NCBI RefSeq assembly: GCF_026410085.1
Contig: NZ_CP112866.1
Location: forward strand, 1,364,001 to 1,428,000
DNA: 64,000 nucleotides
Source of the DNA: Pseudomonas quebecensis
Lineage (GTDB): Bacteria > Pseudomonadota > Gammaproteobacteria > Pseudomonadales > Pseudomonadaceae
Reading direction: 5' to 3'
Part shown: positions 52,003 through 62,205 of the stretch, piece by piece
How positions within the stretch are numbered: position 1 is the stretch's first letter
How the letters are laid out: the number at the start of each line of letters is the position of its first letter
The notes under the pieces: generated by a model
The model's input: the letters and a program-made list of their open reading frames with translations, nothing else
The model's database searches: none
Told to the model about the DNA's origin: nothing
Program-made: the position numbers and the translations under genes

Positions 52003-55000
52003 CTACAACGGCAAGTGCCGATTTAATAACGCACGCAACGCCGCGGGCTTGACCGGTTTGGCCAGGTAATCCAAACCCGCCGCATGCACTTCGGCCACGC
52101 TCTCCGGACGGCCGTCGGCACTGATGACCACGCCTGGAATCGGCTCGGCCAACTGCGCGCGCAGCCAGCGCATCAACTCGGTGCCGGTTTCACCATGATC
52201 CAGGTGGTAGTCCACCAGCGCCAGTTGCGGGCGCACCCCCTCGGCCAGCAGGGCGGCGCACTCGGCCTGGTCCTTGGCCGTCCATACTTCACATCCCCAG
52301 CGGTTGAGCAGGCTGCGCATGCCAATAAGAATGCTTTCTTCGTTATCCACGCACAGCACCTGCGCGCCGCTCAGTGGCAAACCGTTTTCCAGCGCCGCCT
52401 GGGGCTGCGCGATGGCCTGGTTGCGCGCCAACGGCACGCTTACGCTGAACACGCTGCCTTTGCCCGGCCACGAACGCACGCTCAAGCGATGGCCGAGTAC
52501 GCGGCACAGGCCGTCGGCGATCGCCAGGCCCAGGCCCAGACCTTTTTCCGCGCGGGTCTGGTGGCTGTCCAGGCGCTTGAATTCCTCAAAGATCACGCTC
52601 TGTTTATCCGGCGGGATGCCCGGACCGCGGTCCCATACCTCCAGGCACAATTGGCCCCCGCGCCGGCGTACGCCCAGTAGCACCGGGCCGTCTGCATAAC
52701 GGAAAGCGTTAGTCAGAAAATTCTGCAGGATGCGCCTCAGCAATTTAATGTCACTGTCCACCCGCAGGCGGCTGCCGCGCAGGCGAAAGCGCAGGCCCTG
52801 CTCCTGGGCCAGCGCCTTGAATTCGGCGCCCAGGGTATCGAACAGCTCATTGAGCACGAACGGTTGGCGCTGGGGTGTGATCTTGCCGTTTTCCAGGCGA
52901 GAAATATCCAGCAGGTCGCTGATCAGGTCTTCTGCCGAGCGCAGCGAACTGTCCAGGTGCTGCACCAACTGACGGGCCTCGTCGGAGAGTCCGTCGCTCT
53001 GGTGGGACAGCGCGGCGGAGAACAGGCGCGCGGCGTTCAACGGCTGCATCAAGTCATGGCTTACCGCCGCCAGGAAGCGGGTTTTCGACTGGCTTGCGGT
53101 TTCGGCCACCCCTTTGGCATCGGTCAGTGCCAGGTTGAGTTGGGACAGTTCATGGGTGCGTTCGACCACGCGCTGCTCCAGGCCCTCGTTGGCCTCCGTC
53201 AGCGCCTGTTCGGCTTCGCGGAACGCGGTGATATCGGTAAAACTCATGACAAAGCCGCCACCGGGCATTGGGTTGCCGATCAACTCGATGACGCGGCCGT
53301 TCGGAAACAAGCGTTCGGAAGTGTGCGCGCGGCCCTGGCGCATCCAGTGCAGGCGGCGCGCCACATGCACTTCGGCCTCGCCCGGTCCGCACAGGCCGCG
53401 TTCGGCGTTGTAGCGGATGATATCGGCAATCGGCCGGCCCACGCTGATCAGGCCCTCGGGGTAGTTGAACAGCTCCAGGTAACGCCGGTTCCAGGCCACC
53501 AGCTTGAGCGACTGATCCACCACGCTGATGCCTTGGGTGATGTTCTCGATGGCGCCCTGCAGCAGGGCGCGGTTGAACTGCAAGACTTCCGAGGCTTCGT
53601 CGGCTATTCGCACGACGTCCTCCAGCTGCATGTCCCGACCTTCAATCGCGGCTTTCACCACCGCGCGCGTCGAAGAGGCGCCGAGCACGCCCGCCAGCAG
53701 GCGTTCGGTGTGGGCGATCCATTCATTGTCGGCATTCTGGTTGGGGTTGAAGCCTTTGCCCTGGCGATACGCAAACCGGATAAAGCTCTGCTGGGCACGT
53801 TCCTCACCCACGAACCGCGCGGCCAGGCTGAGCAGGTCGCTGATCTGCACCGAGAGCATCGAACGGGCACTGGCGCGTTGACTGATTTCCTGGCCAATAA
53901 AGCGTCCGGCCTGCCAATGCTCTGACACCCGTGTGCGCGACAGCATCGAAACCCAGACGAACAGCGTGAAGTTACCCGCGAGTGACAGCACGGTGCCCAG
54001 GGTCAGTGAAGTCACGGACAAGCCCAGCGGGTGGGAATGCATCCACGTCAACCCAGGGAAAAGGCTTAAGGACCATCCCAGGCTTTTCGCGGTGACCGGT
54101 AGGACCAAGGTGTAAAACCACAGGAACGTCCCTGCGGCGAGGCCGGCAAATACACCACGCCGGTTCGCCTGCTTCCAGTACAACGCGCCGAGCATGGCCG
54201 GCGCCAATTGAGTCACGGCGGCGAAGGCGATCTGGCCGATGGTCGCCAGACTCGCGGTGGACCCCAGCAGGCGATAACTGACGTACGCCAGTAGCAGGAT
54301 GATCACGATGCTCACCCGGCGTACCGACAGCATCCAGTGGCGGAATACTTCGAACGGCCGCTCGGCGCTGGAGCGGCGCAGCAGCCAGGGCAGCAGCATG
54401 TCGTTGGACACCATGGTCGACAACGCGATGCTCGCCACGATCACCATGCCGGTGGCCGCCGATGCGCCGCCGATAAACGCCAGCACCGCCAGCGCCGGGT
54501 GCGCCTCGGCCAAGGGCAGGCTGATCACGTAGGAGTCCGGCAGCACCGAGGCGGGCAGCAGCATCTTGCCACCGAGGGCGATGGGGATCACGAACAGCGC
54601 GGCCAGCACCAGGTAGGCCGGAAACACCCACTTGGCCAGGCGCAGGTCCTGGGGTTCGATATTTTCCACCACGGTCACGTGAAATTGCCGGGGTAGGCAA
54701 ATGATCGCCATCATTGCCACGCCGGTCTGCACCACCATCGATGGCCAGTTAACGGTCTCCTGCCAGTATTCTTCCAGGCGTGGCGCAAGCATCGCCTGGT
54801 CGACCAGGTCACCGAAACCGTCGTACAGGCCGTAGGTCACGAACGCGCCCACTGCAAGAAAAGCGAACAGCTTGACCAGGGATTCAAAGGCAATGGCCAG
54901 CACCATGCCGCGATGGTGTTCGGTGGCGTCCAGGTTGCGCGTGCCAAACACGATAGTGAACAGCGCCAGCACCAGCGACACCACCAGCGCCGTGTCCTGG

Positions 55001-55473
55001 GCCCGCGTGCCGGTGGTGTCGGCACCGGCGCCGATCAACAGGTTAACGCCCAGCACAATGCCTTTGAGCTGCAAGGCGATATACGGCAGCACGCCCACCA
55101 GACAGATCAGCGCAACCACCACCGCCAGGGATTGGGATTTGCCGTAGCGCGCCGCGATAAAGTCAGCGATGGAGGTGATGTTTTCCTGCTTGCTGATCAG
55201 CACCATCTTTTGCAGCACCCAGGGTGCCAGCACCAGCAACAGCACCGGTCCCAGGTAGATGGGTATAAAAGCCCACAGCTGCTCGGCCGCCTGGCCGACG
55301 GCGCCGAAGAAGGTCCAGCTGGTGCAATAAACGGCCAGCGACAGGCTGTATACCCAGGCACGCATGCGCGGCGGCAAGGGCGCGCGACGACGGTCACCGT
55401 AGAAGGCGATGGCAAACATAATGGCCATATAGGCCAGGGCAACGGCGGCGATCAGCCCGCTGGACAGCGTCAT
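52003..55473 (-). CDS. Hybrid sensor histidine kinase with sodium/solute symporter domain (MxtR-like)
   Basis: A 1,156-residue membrane kinase. An N-terminal SSS transporter-like domain of about 13 helices (to residue about 500) is followed by a PAS domain (ITQGISVVDQSLKLVAWNRR), a HisKA domain with AAVSHDLMQPLNAARLF carrying the phospho-His, a HATPase domain (VWDRGPGIPPD and GLGLGLAIADGL) and a receiver (LALVDYHL with the phospho-Asp, LAKPVKP with the conserved Lys). The build matches MxtR (PA3271) of P. aeruginosa, which works with the CrbR regulator on acetate and small-carbon metabolism; CbrA lacks the receiver. ATG 55473 has GGAG six bases upstream. It is convergent with rmuC. Confidence 0.85.
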   Translation of the reverse strand: MTLSSGLIAAVALAYMAIMFAIAFYGDRRRAPLPPRMRAWVYSLSLAVYCTSWTFFGAVGQAAEQLWAFIPIYLGPVLLLVLAPWVLQKMVLISKQENITSIADFIAARYGKSQSLAVVVALICLVGVLPYIALQLKGIVLGVNLLIGAGADTTGTRAQDTALVVSLVLALFTIVFGTRNLDATEHHRGMVLAIAFESLVKLFAFLAVGAFVTYGLYDGFGDLVDQAMLAPRLEEYWQETVNWPSMVVQTGVAMMAIICLPRQFHVTVVENIEPQDLRLAKWVFPAYLVLAALFVIPIALGGKMLLPASVLPDSYVISLPLAEAHPALAVLAFIGGASAATGMVIVASIALSTMVSNDMLLPWLLRRSSAERPFEVFRHWMLSVRRVSIVIILLLAYVSYRLLGSTASLATIGQIAFAAVTQLAPAMLGALYWKQANRRGVFAGLAAGTFLWFYTLVLPVTAKSLGWSLSLFPGLTWMHSHPLGLSVTSLTLGTVLSLAGNFTLFVWVSMLSRTRVSEHWQAGRFIGQEISQRASARSMLSVQISDLLSLAARFVGEERAQQSFIRFAYRQGKGFNPNQNADNEWIAHTERLLAGVLGASSTRAVVKAAIEGRDMQLEDVVRIADEASEVLQFNRALLQGAIENITQGISVVDQSLKLVAWNRRYLELFNYPEGLISVGRPIADIIRYNAERGLCGPGEAEVHVARRLHWMRQGRAHTSERLFPNGRVIELIGNPMPGGGFVMSFTDITAFREAEQALTEANEGLEQRVVERTHELSQLNLALTDAKGVAETASQSKTRFLAAVSHDLMQPLNAARLFSAALSHQSDGLSDEARQLVQHLDSSLRSAEDLISDLLDISRLENGKITPQRQPFVLNELFDTLGAEFKALAQEQGLRFRLRGSRLRVDSDIKLLRRILQNFLTNAFRYADGPVLLGVRRRGGQLCLEVWDRGPGIPPDKQSVIFEEFKRLDSHQTRAEKGLGLGLAIADGLCRVLGHRLSVRSWPGKGSVFSVSVPLARNQAIAQPQAALENGLPLSGAQVLCVDNEESILIGMRSLLNRWGCEVWTAKDQAECAALLAEGVRPQLALVDYHLDHGETGTELMRWLRAQLAEPIPGVVISADGRPESVAEVHAAGLDYLAKPVKPAALRALLNRHLPL

Positions 55474-55592
55474 GGGAACTCCGAGCAAGGGAACACCCGG
55501 GCATTCCAGGCCCGGTGGGACAGTCTCGCATGATGCCTGGGGTTAGTCAGTGTCGACCAAGGTCGTGTGGGATCTTATGTCGCAGGCGGCGA

Positions 55593-55976
55593 TCAGCGCG
55601 GCGGCAGGGTTTTCTGGCGCAGGATATAGATGCTGACCACCACCGCGCTGGTCAGCATGAAACCGCGTGCCCAGGGCAGCGGCACCAGATAGCAGGAGAG
55701 GCCGATGCTCAGCCACATCAGGCCGATGGCGTAGACCTTGCCTTTGAGCGGTATGCCATTGCCATCCAGGTAGTCACGGATCCACGGGCCCAGGCGCGGG
55801 TGCTCCACCAGCCACTGGTAGAAACGCGGGGAGCTTCGTGCAAAGCAGGCGGCGGCAAGCAAGAGGAATGGGGTGGTCGGTAGCACCGGCAGGAAAATGC
55901 CGATTACGCCCAACGCCACGCTCAGCCAGCCGATGGCCAGCAGCGCGTAGCGCAGGAGCGGCGAGCGCTTGCCCAT
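55593..55976 (-). CDS. DUF454 (YbaN) family inner-membrane protein
   Basis: A 127-residue protein with a paired N-terminal hydrophobic stretch (LLRYALLAIGWLSVALGVIGIFLPVLPTTP) and the family motif LPVLPTTPFLLLAAACFARSS. PWIRDYLDGNGIPLKGKV links to two more helices. Function unknown. The frame is open to TTG 55991 (132 residues), overlapping nothing; none of the possible starts has a good ribosome site. It lies right after the YecA-family gene. Confidence 0.82.
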   Translation of the reverse strand: MGKRSPLLRYALLAIGWLSVALGVIGIFLPVLPTTPFLLLAAACFARSSPRFYQWLVEHPRLGPWIRDYLDGNGIPLKGKVYAIGLMWLSIGLSCYLVPLPWARGFMLTSAVVVSIYILRQKTLPPR

Positions 55977-55996
55977 GGGTGTCACGGGCAAGCGAC

Positions 55997-56584
55997 TCAG
56001 TGGTGACGAGGCTTGAGGATCGCCGGTTTTTCGTCAGGAGCGTTGCACAGCAGGTACAGGGCGGTGAGGGCTTCCGGAATCTGTACGATCATGTCGTCCA
56101 TCAGGTTGGCGTCGGCAGCGATGTCGGAAAATTCCGCCTCTTCTTCGAACAGGCCCGAACCGACCATGATCGGCAGCAGCATCTCGCTGACCTCTTCCTC
56201 GGCGGTTTCGAACCAGGCGGCTTCGCGCAGGAACACCCCTTCCATGAAACCGATGCACCAGCCGCGCAGGTCGGAGTCGTCCGGGTCGTCGCCCAGGTCC
56301 AGCTCGCACGGCAGCTCGAACTCCTCGTCGGACGCCAGTTGGCGACCGATGTGGGCCTTGAGGGCCAGCAGGGTGGATTCGATTTCTTCGCGTTGGGCGG
56401 CATCGGCGTAGTGCGGTTCTTCGGCAAACAGCGCGTCGATCCATTCGCGGTCCGGCACAACCTCGGAACAGATGGACAGGGCGGTCAGGTAGCCGTGGGC
56501 GGCTACATAGTCCAGCGCCTCCTCATGCAGCTCATCGGCGTCGAGGAAGGCTTGCAGGCGGGTTAGTTGCTCAGCGAAGGACAT
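55997..56584 (-). CDS. YecA/UPF0149 family protein
   Basis: A 195-residue acidic protein of the UPF0149 family. CIGFMEGVFLREAAWF and LRGWCIGFMEGV are the family core; ELHEEALDYVAAHGYLTALSI opens the domain. The C-terminal metal-binding SEC-C motif of longer YecA proteins is absent. Its role is unknown. It is just upstream of the DUF454 gene and divergent from recQ. Confidence 0.85.
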   Translation of the reverse strand: MSFAEQLTRLQAFLDADELHEEALDYVAAHGYLTALSICSEVVPDREWIDALFAEEPHYADAAQREEIESTLLALKAHIGRQLASDEEFELPCELDLGDDPDDSDLRGWCIGFMEGVFLREAAWFETAEEEVSEMLLPIMVGSGLFEEEAEFSDIAADANLMDDMIVQIPEALTALYLLCNAPDEKPAILKPRHH

Positions 56585-56858
56585 GAAGGACTACCTTGGG
56601 GATAAACGATGCTGAATTCTAGGCGTTCTTGCGCCCGCAGGCCAGCCGCCATGCATATTTGCCCGGTTTTAAAGACGGGCTGCAATTCGTCAGTGGCGCC
56701 CTTTGGCGGATGACGCTCGGGTATACTGCCGCGTTTTGTGATGCCCCTGCCGGCCTGGTTGCCACCCGAGAAAACTTCGCTTACGGATTATTTCCCGTGA
56801 CACCGGTTTTTTTCGGCCAGCCTGTACAGAGGGTTTCGGTACTTTTTTGGAGTTCTAC

Positions 56859-58985
56859 ATGCTCGAGCAGGCTCAACGCGTCCTCAAGGACATCTTCGGC
56901 TACGACAGTTTTCGTGGCCGTCAGGGTGCGATCATTGAGCGCGTGGCCAGTGGTGGCGATGCCCTGGTCCTGATGCCTACCGGCGGCGGCAAATCGTTGT
57001 GCTTCCAGGTGCCGGCGCTGTTGCGCAACGGGCTGGCGGTGGTGGTGTCGCCGTTGATCGCCTTGATGGACGACCAGGTGGCGACCCTTGAGGAACTCGG
57101 CGTGGCCGCCGCATCCCTGAACTCCACCCTCAGCGCCGAGCAGCAACGCGACCTGGCCGCGCGGATCAAGCGTGGTGAAGTCAAAATGCTCTACCTCGCT
57201 CCTGAGCGCCTGGTGCAGCCGCGCATGCTGGCGTTCCTGCAGAGCCTGGAGATTGCCTTGTTCGCCATTGACGAAGCGCACTGCGTATCGCAATGGGGCC
57301 ACGATTTCCGTCGCGAATATTTGCAGCTGGGTCAGTTGGCGGAGCTGTTCCCCGACGTGCCGCGCATTGCCCTGACGGCCACTGCGGACAAGCGTACCCG
57401 CGAAGAAATCGTCGAGCGCCTGCACTTGCAGAACGCCGAACGCTTCCTGTCGAGCTTCGACCGCCCGAATATCTTCTACCGCATCGTGCCCAAGGAGCAG
57501 CCGCGCAAGCAGTTGCTGGCATTCCTGTCCGAGCGGCGCAGCGATGCGGGCATCGTCTACTGCCTGTCGCGTAAAAAGGTCGATGAAGTTGCTGCCTTCC
57601 TGTGCGAGCAGGGCTACCCGGCATTGCCTTACCACGCCGGCCTGCCAAACGACCTGCGTGCCTATCACCAGAAGCGCTTCCTCAACGAGGAGGGCCTGAT
57701 CATGGTGGCGACCATCGCGTTCGGCATGGGGATCGACAAATCCAACGTGCGCTTCGTGGCCCACATGGACCTGCCCAAGTCGCTCGAGGCCTATTACCAG
57801 GAAACCGGACGTGCCGGCCGAGATGGCCTGCCGGCGGATGCGTGGATGGTCTACGGCCTGCAGGACGTGGTGATGCTCAAGCAGATGCTGCAGAACTCCG
57901 AAGGCGATGAACGCCACAAGCGCCTGGAGCAGCACAAGCTCGACGCCATGCTTTCGCTGTGCGAGGAAACCCGCTGCCGTCGTCAGACCTTGCTGGCCTA
58001 TTTCGACGAAGATATGCCCGAGCCTTGCGGCCATTGCGACAACTGCGTGGACGGCGTGCAGACCTGGGACGCCACCGAGCCGGCGCGCCAGGGCCTGTCG
58101 GCCATTTATCGTACCGGCCAGCGTTATGGCGTGGGTCATCTGGTGGATGTGTTGCTGGGTAAGGACAACGAAAAGATTCGCAGCTTCGGCCATGAAAAAC
58201 TCTCGGTGTACGGCGTCGGCAAAGCGCGCGCAGAAGGCGAGTGGCGCTCGTTGTTCCGGCAGATGGTCGCTCGCGGCCTGGTAGACATCGATCTTGAAGG
58301 GTATGGCGGGCTGCGCCTCAACGACAGTTGCCGGCCGCTGCTCAAGGGCGAAGTGAGCCTGCAATTGCGCCGCGACCTCAAGCCGCAGACCACCGCCAAA
58401 AGCAGCACCAGCCAGGCCAGCCAATTGGTGCGCGGGGAAGAGCGCGAACAGTGGGAAGCCTTGCGCACCCTGCGGCGCAAACTGGCGCAGGAACACAGCG
58501 TGCCGCCCTATGTCATCTTTCCCGACTCCACCTTGCTGGAGATGCTGCGCGAGCAGCCCACCACGCTGGCGGAAATGGCGCGTGTCAGCGGCGTGGGGGC
58601 GCGCAAGCTGGAGCGCTATGGCCAAGCCTTCCTTGAAGTACTCGGTGGCCAGGCCGAAGCGCCCAAGGAAGTGGCCGACATTCGCCATGAATTGATCAGC
58701 CTGGCCCGTGCGGGCATGACCCCTATCCAGATCGCGGGGCAGTTGCAATGCTCGGAAAAAAACGTCTACACCTTGCTGGCCGAATCCATTGGCAAGCAGC
58801 AGCTGTCCCTGGAGCAGGCGCTTGATTTACCGGAAGATTTGCTCGGTGAAATACAGGACGCTTTCCTCGACGGCGAAGGCGAATTGCCACCGGTGACGGA
58901 GATTGCACCGTTGTTTACCGGCCGCGTGCCTGAGGGTGTTCTGTACTGCGTACGCGCCGCTTTGCAGTCGGAATTCGAAATTTAG
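56859..58985 (+). CDS. recQ: ATP-dependent DNA helicase RecQ
   Basis: A 708-residue superfamily-2 helicase. Walker A TGGGKS is at 41-46 and DEAH at 138-141; motifs [42 protein letters not shown] and [12 protein letters not shown] follow. The RecQ zinc cluster is CEETRCRRQ...CGHCDNC, then the winged helix. The HRDC domain spans residues about 520-600, with a further C-terminal extension compared with E. coli RecQ (609 residues). ATG 56859 has GGAG six bases upstream. It unwinds DNA in recombination repair. Confidence 0.95.
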   Translation: MLEQAQRVLKDIFGYDSFRGRQGAIIERVASGGDALVLMPTGGGKSLCFQVPALLRNGLAVVVSPLIALMDDQVATLEELGVAAASLNSTLSAEQQRDLAARIKRGEVKMLYLAPERLVQPRMLAFLQSLEIALFAIDEAHCVSQWGHDFRREYLQLGQLAELFPDVPRIALTATADKRTREEIVERLHLQNAERFLSSFDRPNIFYRIVPKEQPRKQLLAFLSERRSDAGIVYCLSRKKVDEVAAFLCEQGYPALPYHAGLPNDLRAYHQKRFLNEEGLIMVATIAFGMGIDKSNVRFVAHMDLPKSLEAYYQETGRAGRDGLPADAWMVYGLQDVVMLKQMLQNSEGDERHKRLEQHKLDAMLSLCEETRCRRQTLLAYFDEDMPEPCGHCDNCVDGVQTWDATEPARQGLSAIYRTGQRYGVGHLVDVLLGKDNEKIRSFGHEKLSVYGVGKARAEGEWRSLFRQMVARGLVDIDLEGYGGLRLNDSCRPLLKGEVSLQLRRDLKPQTTAKSSTSQASQLVRGEEREQWEALRTLRRKLAQEHSVPPYVIFPDSTLLEMLREQPTTLAEMARVSGVGARKLERYGQAFLEVLGGQAEAPKEVADIRHELISLARAGMTPIQIAGQLQCSEKNVYTLLAESIGKQQLSLEQALDLPEDLLGEIQDAFLDGEGELPPVTEIAPLFTGRVPEGVLYCVRAALQSEFEI

Positions 58986-59059
58986 TGTGCCAATTACGAC
59001 AATGTAACGAATCAGTACATGGCCACTCTTGCCTATGGGCAAGGCTCATGCTTAGCTGA

Positions 59060-59070
59060 CTAATAATTAG
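59060..59070 (+). promoter_or_regulatory. Short palindrome before the second MarR gene
   Basis: CTAAT-A-ATTAG is a perfect dyad 36 bases before the MarR ATG at 59107, in an AT-rich stretch where the promoter must lie. It is a plausible autoregulatory site but short. Confidence 0.35.
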
Positions 59071-59106
59071 CCACATTTTATTTTCAGTCTAAAACATGAG
59101 TTTTTT

Positions 59107-59541
59107 ATGCCGTTAACCGATCAACACCGTTTTGGCATGCAACTGGCGCAAATGTCCCGAGGTTGGCGCGCCGAACTGGACCGCCGTTTGGCGGGTCTGG
59201 GCCTGTCACAGGCGCGTTGGCTGGTGCTGTTGCACCTGGCCCGTTTCGAGGAAGCCCCCACTCAACGTGAACTGGCGCAAAGCGTCGGGGTGGAAGGGCC
59301 GACCCTTGCACGACTGCTCGACAGCCTCGAAGGCCAGGGCCTGGTGCAACGCCAGGCTGTGCTGGAGGATCGACGTGCCAAGCGCATCCTCCTGTGCGAC
59401 AGCGCGCGGCCGTTGATCGATCAGATTGAAACCATCGCCACCGCCTTGCGCCATGAACTGTTCGTGGGCGTGGATGAGGCGGACCTGCGAGTGTGCATGC
59501 GTGTGCACGGGCATATTCTGGCGAATCTGGAAAAGTCCTGA
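59107..59541 (+). CDS. MarR/SlyA-type transcriptional regulator
   Basis: A 144-residue winged-helix protein. The DNA-binding part is TQRELAQSVGVEGPTLARLLDSLEGQGLVQR (residues about 57-87), followed by the wing ending DRRAKRILL. Its SlyA-like build and place between recQ and the patatin gene match PA3341 of P. aeruginosa. The neighbouring targets are unknown. It is convergent with plpD, 64 bases apart. Confidence 0.88.
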   Translation: MPLTDQHRFGMQLAQMSRGWRAELDRRLAGLGLSQARWLVLLHLARFEEAPTQRELAQSVGVEGPTLARLLDSLEGQGLVQRQAVLEDRRAKRILLCDSARPLIDQIETIATALRHELFVGVDEADLRVCMRVHGHILANLEKS

Positions 59542-59605
59542 GCCTCAGCAGGCCGAGCTTGTTGTGGTGAGCCCGCTCACCACAAATAAATAGCTTGCCG
59601 AGCCC

Positions 59606-61795
59606 TTAAAAGGTCTGCCCCAGGTTCAGGTAAACCGCTCTCTGGTTGTCATCGTTAAACCCGTAACTGAAATTCAGCGGCCCCAACGGCGTGTCGAAGC
59701 CCAGGAAAATGCTGGCTGCGTTGATGTAACCGCTATCAAATTCATTGTCATTGTTCCACGCCCGTCCGCGCTCCAGGGATGCGCCCAGATACAGCGGGAA
59801 ATCCAGCGGCAAGTACGAGCGCGGTGTCAGCCGGCGGTAGTACACCGCGCGCATCAGGCTGATGTTCTGCCCCGAAATCGCGTCCTGGCGAAAGCCTGAG
59901 AGCTGCCGCGCGCCGCCGAGCAGGAAGCTGGAAATCACCACGTCCGAATCGTCCAGAGTGCGTCCGTAGCGCCCGCCCAGCACCAAGGTGTCAGGGCCGT
60001 GGCTCATGGCTTTGTCCAGCTTGAATTCCCATTGGCGGTAGCGCTGGTCCGAACCCAGGCCGGGTTCGAATTCGCGGTAGGCCAGGCCGATGTCCTCCCC
60101 CGTGTGGGGGAAGTACACGTTGTCCAGAGAGTCGAAGGAGTATTTCAGTTCGTAGAAACCCTCGTTGAAGCTCACGCTCGGCAGGTCGCGGTCGCCGATG
60201 CGCACGTCGGCCTGGCCCCAGGCCTCGCCGATGCCGAAGCGGATCTCGCCGCTGTTGCCGATCTGCCGTCCCACATTCAGGCCAAAACCGTAGCGTTCCA
60301 GGCGGTATTCGGAGATCGGGTCGTTGTCCATGATCAGCTCCACGTTCTGCGCCTGGGCACTGATATACGGCGCGACGAAGTACCGCGAGCCAGCGTCCAT
60401 CGGTTGGTAGAACTCGCTGTACAGTTCCTGGCGATCGCCGATCTGCACCCGCGTCAGCCATTCCGCGCCGAGGCGGTTGATACCATTGACGCGGTAGCTG
60501 GCGCCGAGGTTGAAGGCGCTGTCGCCACGCATGTCATCCGACAGGTTAAGCCCCAGGCGCAGGTAGTCGGTGCCGCTGCGTTTGCCGCGCGCGCTGATCA
60601 CCAGGGTGTTGTCCTGGCCTTTCTTGATGACGCGGTACTGCACCTGGTCGAAATAATCCAGGCCATACAAGGTGCCCATGTCGCTTTGCAGGCGCCCTAG
60701 ATTGAGCGGTTCGCCCAAGTCTTGGCGAATGTAATAGCGGATCACATCGTCACTGACTTTCGAGTCGTTTTCCACGCGGATGGCGGTGATCACCGGCGTG
60801 CGCTCACCCGGCGTACGTGCGGCCACCAGTTGCGGGTCAACCGGCGCAGCGGGGCGCAGGTGTGCCAGGCGCACGTCGAGGGCGCGGGTGGCGCGGTAAC
60901 CGGCGTCGATCATGTCCTTGGCGCGACCGAAATCGGTCACCCCGTAGGCAGCCAACGGCGGTTGGATCAACACGTCCCTGGGTTGCAGGGCCTTGAGTTG
61001 TTCTTCGGAATTGCGCCGGGTCATCAGCGTGATGGACTGGTTGAGCACATCCACCACCGTGGCCAGTTGCTTGCGAGCGCGCAGCGGCGTGCCGATGTCC
61101 ACCACGATGGCGATATCCACGCCCATCTCCCGCGCGACATCCAGCGGGATGTTATCGGTCATGCCGCCGTCCACCAGCAACCGACCGTCCAGCTCGACCG
61201 GCGCGAACACCGCCGGGATCGACATACTCGCGCGGATCACCTTGGGCAAATGGCCCTTGCGGAAGACGACTTTTTCGCCGGTGGTGATATCGGTGGCCAC
61301 CGCGCGGAAAGGGATCGGCAGTTTGTCGAAGTCGCGGGTGTCGCTGCTGTGGGCGAACATGCTTTCCAGCAGCAGGGCCAGGTTCTGGCCCTGGATCACC
61401 CCCAGCGGCAGGCCGAGGCTGCCGTCGTCGCGGAAACTGAGCTTCTGCTTGATCAGGAAATCGCGGTCATCCTGCTTGCGGCGAAACGGCACATCTTCGC
61501 GCGGCGGCGCGTCGGACAGCGCCTGTTGCCAATCGATGTTGAGCGCCAGTTTTTCCAGCTCGTCGATCTTGTAGCCGGAGGCATACAGCCCGCCGATCAC
61601 CGCGCCCATGCTGGTGCCGGCGATCGCGTCGATCTGGATACCTTGCTCTTCCAGGGCCTTGAGCACACCGATATGCGCCAAGCCACGGGCGGCGCCGCCG
61701 GACAGCACCAGGCCGACCTTTGGGCGTGGTATGTCGACGGCGTGCGCGAGGAGGGGCAGCAGACACAGGAACAGGCAGGACAACAGGCGGCGCAT
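59606..61795 (-). CDS. plpD: Patatin-like phospholipase autotransporter PlpD (type Vd secretion)
   Basis: A 729-residue protein that carries its own exporter. The signal peptide is MRRLLSCLFLCLLPLLAHA. The patatin domain (residues about 24-215) has the oxyanion loop SGGAARG, catalytic Ser62 in GTSMG and Asp209 in DGG. A POTRA domain follows (TPVITAIRVENDSKVSDDVIRYYI), then a 16-strand Omp85-type barrel ending LNLGQTF. This matches P. aeruginosa PlpD (PA3339), a phospholipase A1. The barrel ends in Phe, as needed for Bam insertion. Confidence 0.93.
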   Translation of the reverse strand: MRRLLSCLFLCLLPLLAHAVDIPRPKVGLVLSGGAARGLAHIGVLKALEEQGIQIDAIAGTSMGAVIGGLYASGYKIDELEKLALNIDWQQALSDAPPREDVPFRRKQDDRDFLIKQKLSFRDDGSLGLPLGVIQGQNLALLLESMFAHSSDTRDFDKLPIPFRAVATDITTGEKVVFRKGHLPKVIRASMSIPAVFAPVELDGRLLVDGGMTDNIPLDVAREMGVDIAIVVDIGTPLRARKQLATVVDVLNQSITLMTRRNSEEQLKALQPRDVLIQPPLAAYGVTDFGRAKDMIDAGYRATRALDVRLAHLRPAAPVDPQLVAARTPGERTPVITAIRVENDSKVSDDVIRYYIRQDLGEPLNLGRLQSDMGTLYGLDYFDQVQYRVIKKGQDNTLVISARGKRSGTDYLRLGLNLSDDMRGDSAFNLGASYRVNGINRLGAEWLTRVQIGDRQELYSEFYQPMDAGSRYFVAPYISAQAQNVELIMDNDPISEYRLERYGFGLNVGRQIGNSGEIRFGIGEAWGQADVRIGDRDLPSVSFNEGFYELKYSFDSLDNVYFPHTGEDIGLAYREFEPGLGSDQRYRQWEFKLDKAMSHGPDTLVLGGRYGRTLDDSDVVISSFLLGGARQLSGFRQDAISGQNISLMRAVYYRRLTPRSYLPLDFPLYLGASLERGRAWNNDNEFDSGYINAASIFLGFDTPLGPLNFSYGFNDDNQRAVYLNLGQTF

Positions 61796-61878
61796 CTTGA
61801 TCTCGGGGCTGGACGATAAAGGCGGCTATTATAGCCACCCGATCCTCCGCGCCCGTCATGCCAGGAACCTGTCAAATT

Positions 61879-62166
61879 ATGTCTTCGATCAAACCCGAGG
61901 TCGTCATCACGTATTGCACCCAATGCCAGTGGTTGCTGCGCGCCGCGTGGCTGGCCCAGGAGCTGTTGAGCACATTTGCCGATGACCTGGGCAAAGTCTC
62001 GCTGGTGCCTGCAACCGGTGGGGCGTTTCAGATCACCTGCGACGGCGTGCAGCTCTGGGAGCGTAAAGCCGATGGCGGTTTTCCCGAAGCCAAGGAGCTT
62101 AAAAAGCGCGTACGTGACCAGATCGACCCGGCGCGCGACCTTGGCCACAACGACCGGACGCAATAA
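61879..62166 (+). CDS. SelT/SelW/SelH-like thioredoxin-fold protein
   Basis: A 95-residue Rdx-family protein. C13-x-x-C16 in YCTQCQW is the redox pair, with Cys in place of the selenocysteine of animal SelW. LVPATGGAFQITCDGVQLWERK and GFPEAKELKKRVRD are family motifs. ATG 61879 is chosen because the sequence then begins directly at the conserved beta strand; AGGAA lies 12 bases upstream. It likely takes part in thiol redox control. It is divergent from plpD. Confidence 0.87.
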   Translation: MSSIKPEVVITYCTQCQWLLRAAWLAQELLSTFADDLGKVSLVPATGGAFQITCDGVQLWERKADGGFPEAKELKKRVRDQIDPARDLGHNDRTQ

Positions 62167-62200
62167 AAACGGTCACCGCAGCGAACGGCACGGCGACCGT
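62162..62200 (-). terminator. Terminator of the glycine-rich membrane protein gene
   Basis: ACGGTCACCG (62169-62178) and CGGCGACCGT (62191-62200) pair with one mismatch; on the minus strand TTTTTATT follows. It starts at the end of the SelW-like gene. Confidence 0.7.
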
Positions 62201-62205
62201 GATTG

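Noticed and set aside
52003..55473. CbrA
   Set aside because: CbrA shares the SSS-kinase build but lacks the C-terminal receiver and is followed by cbrB, which is not here.
56781..58748. A 655-codon frame antisense to recQ
   Set aside because: recQ motifs are complete on the plus strand; the antisense frame has no ribosome site or known domain.
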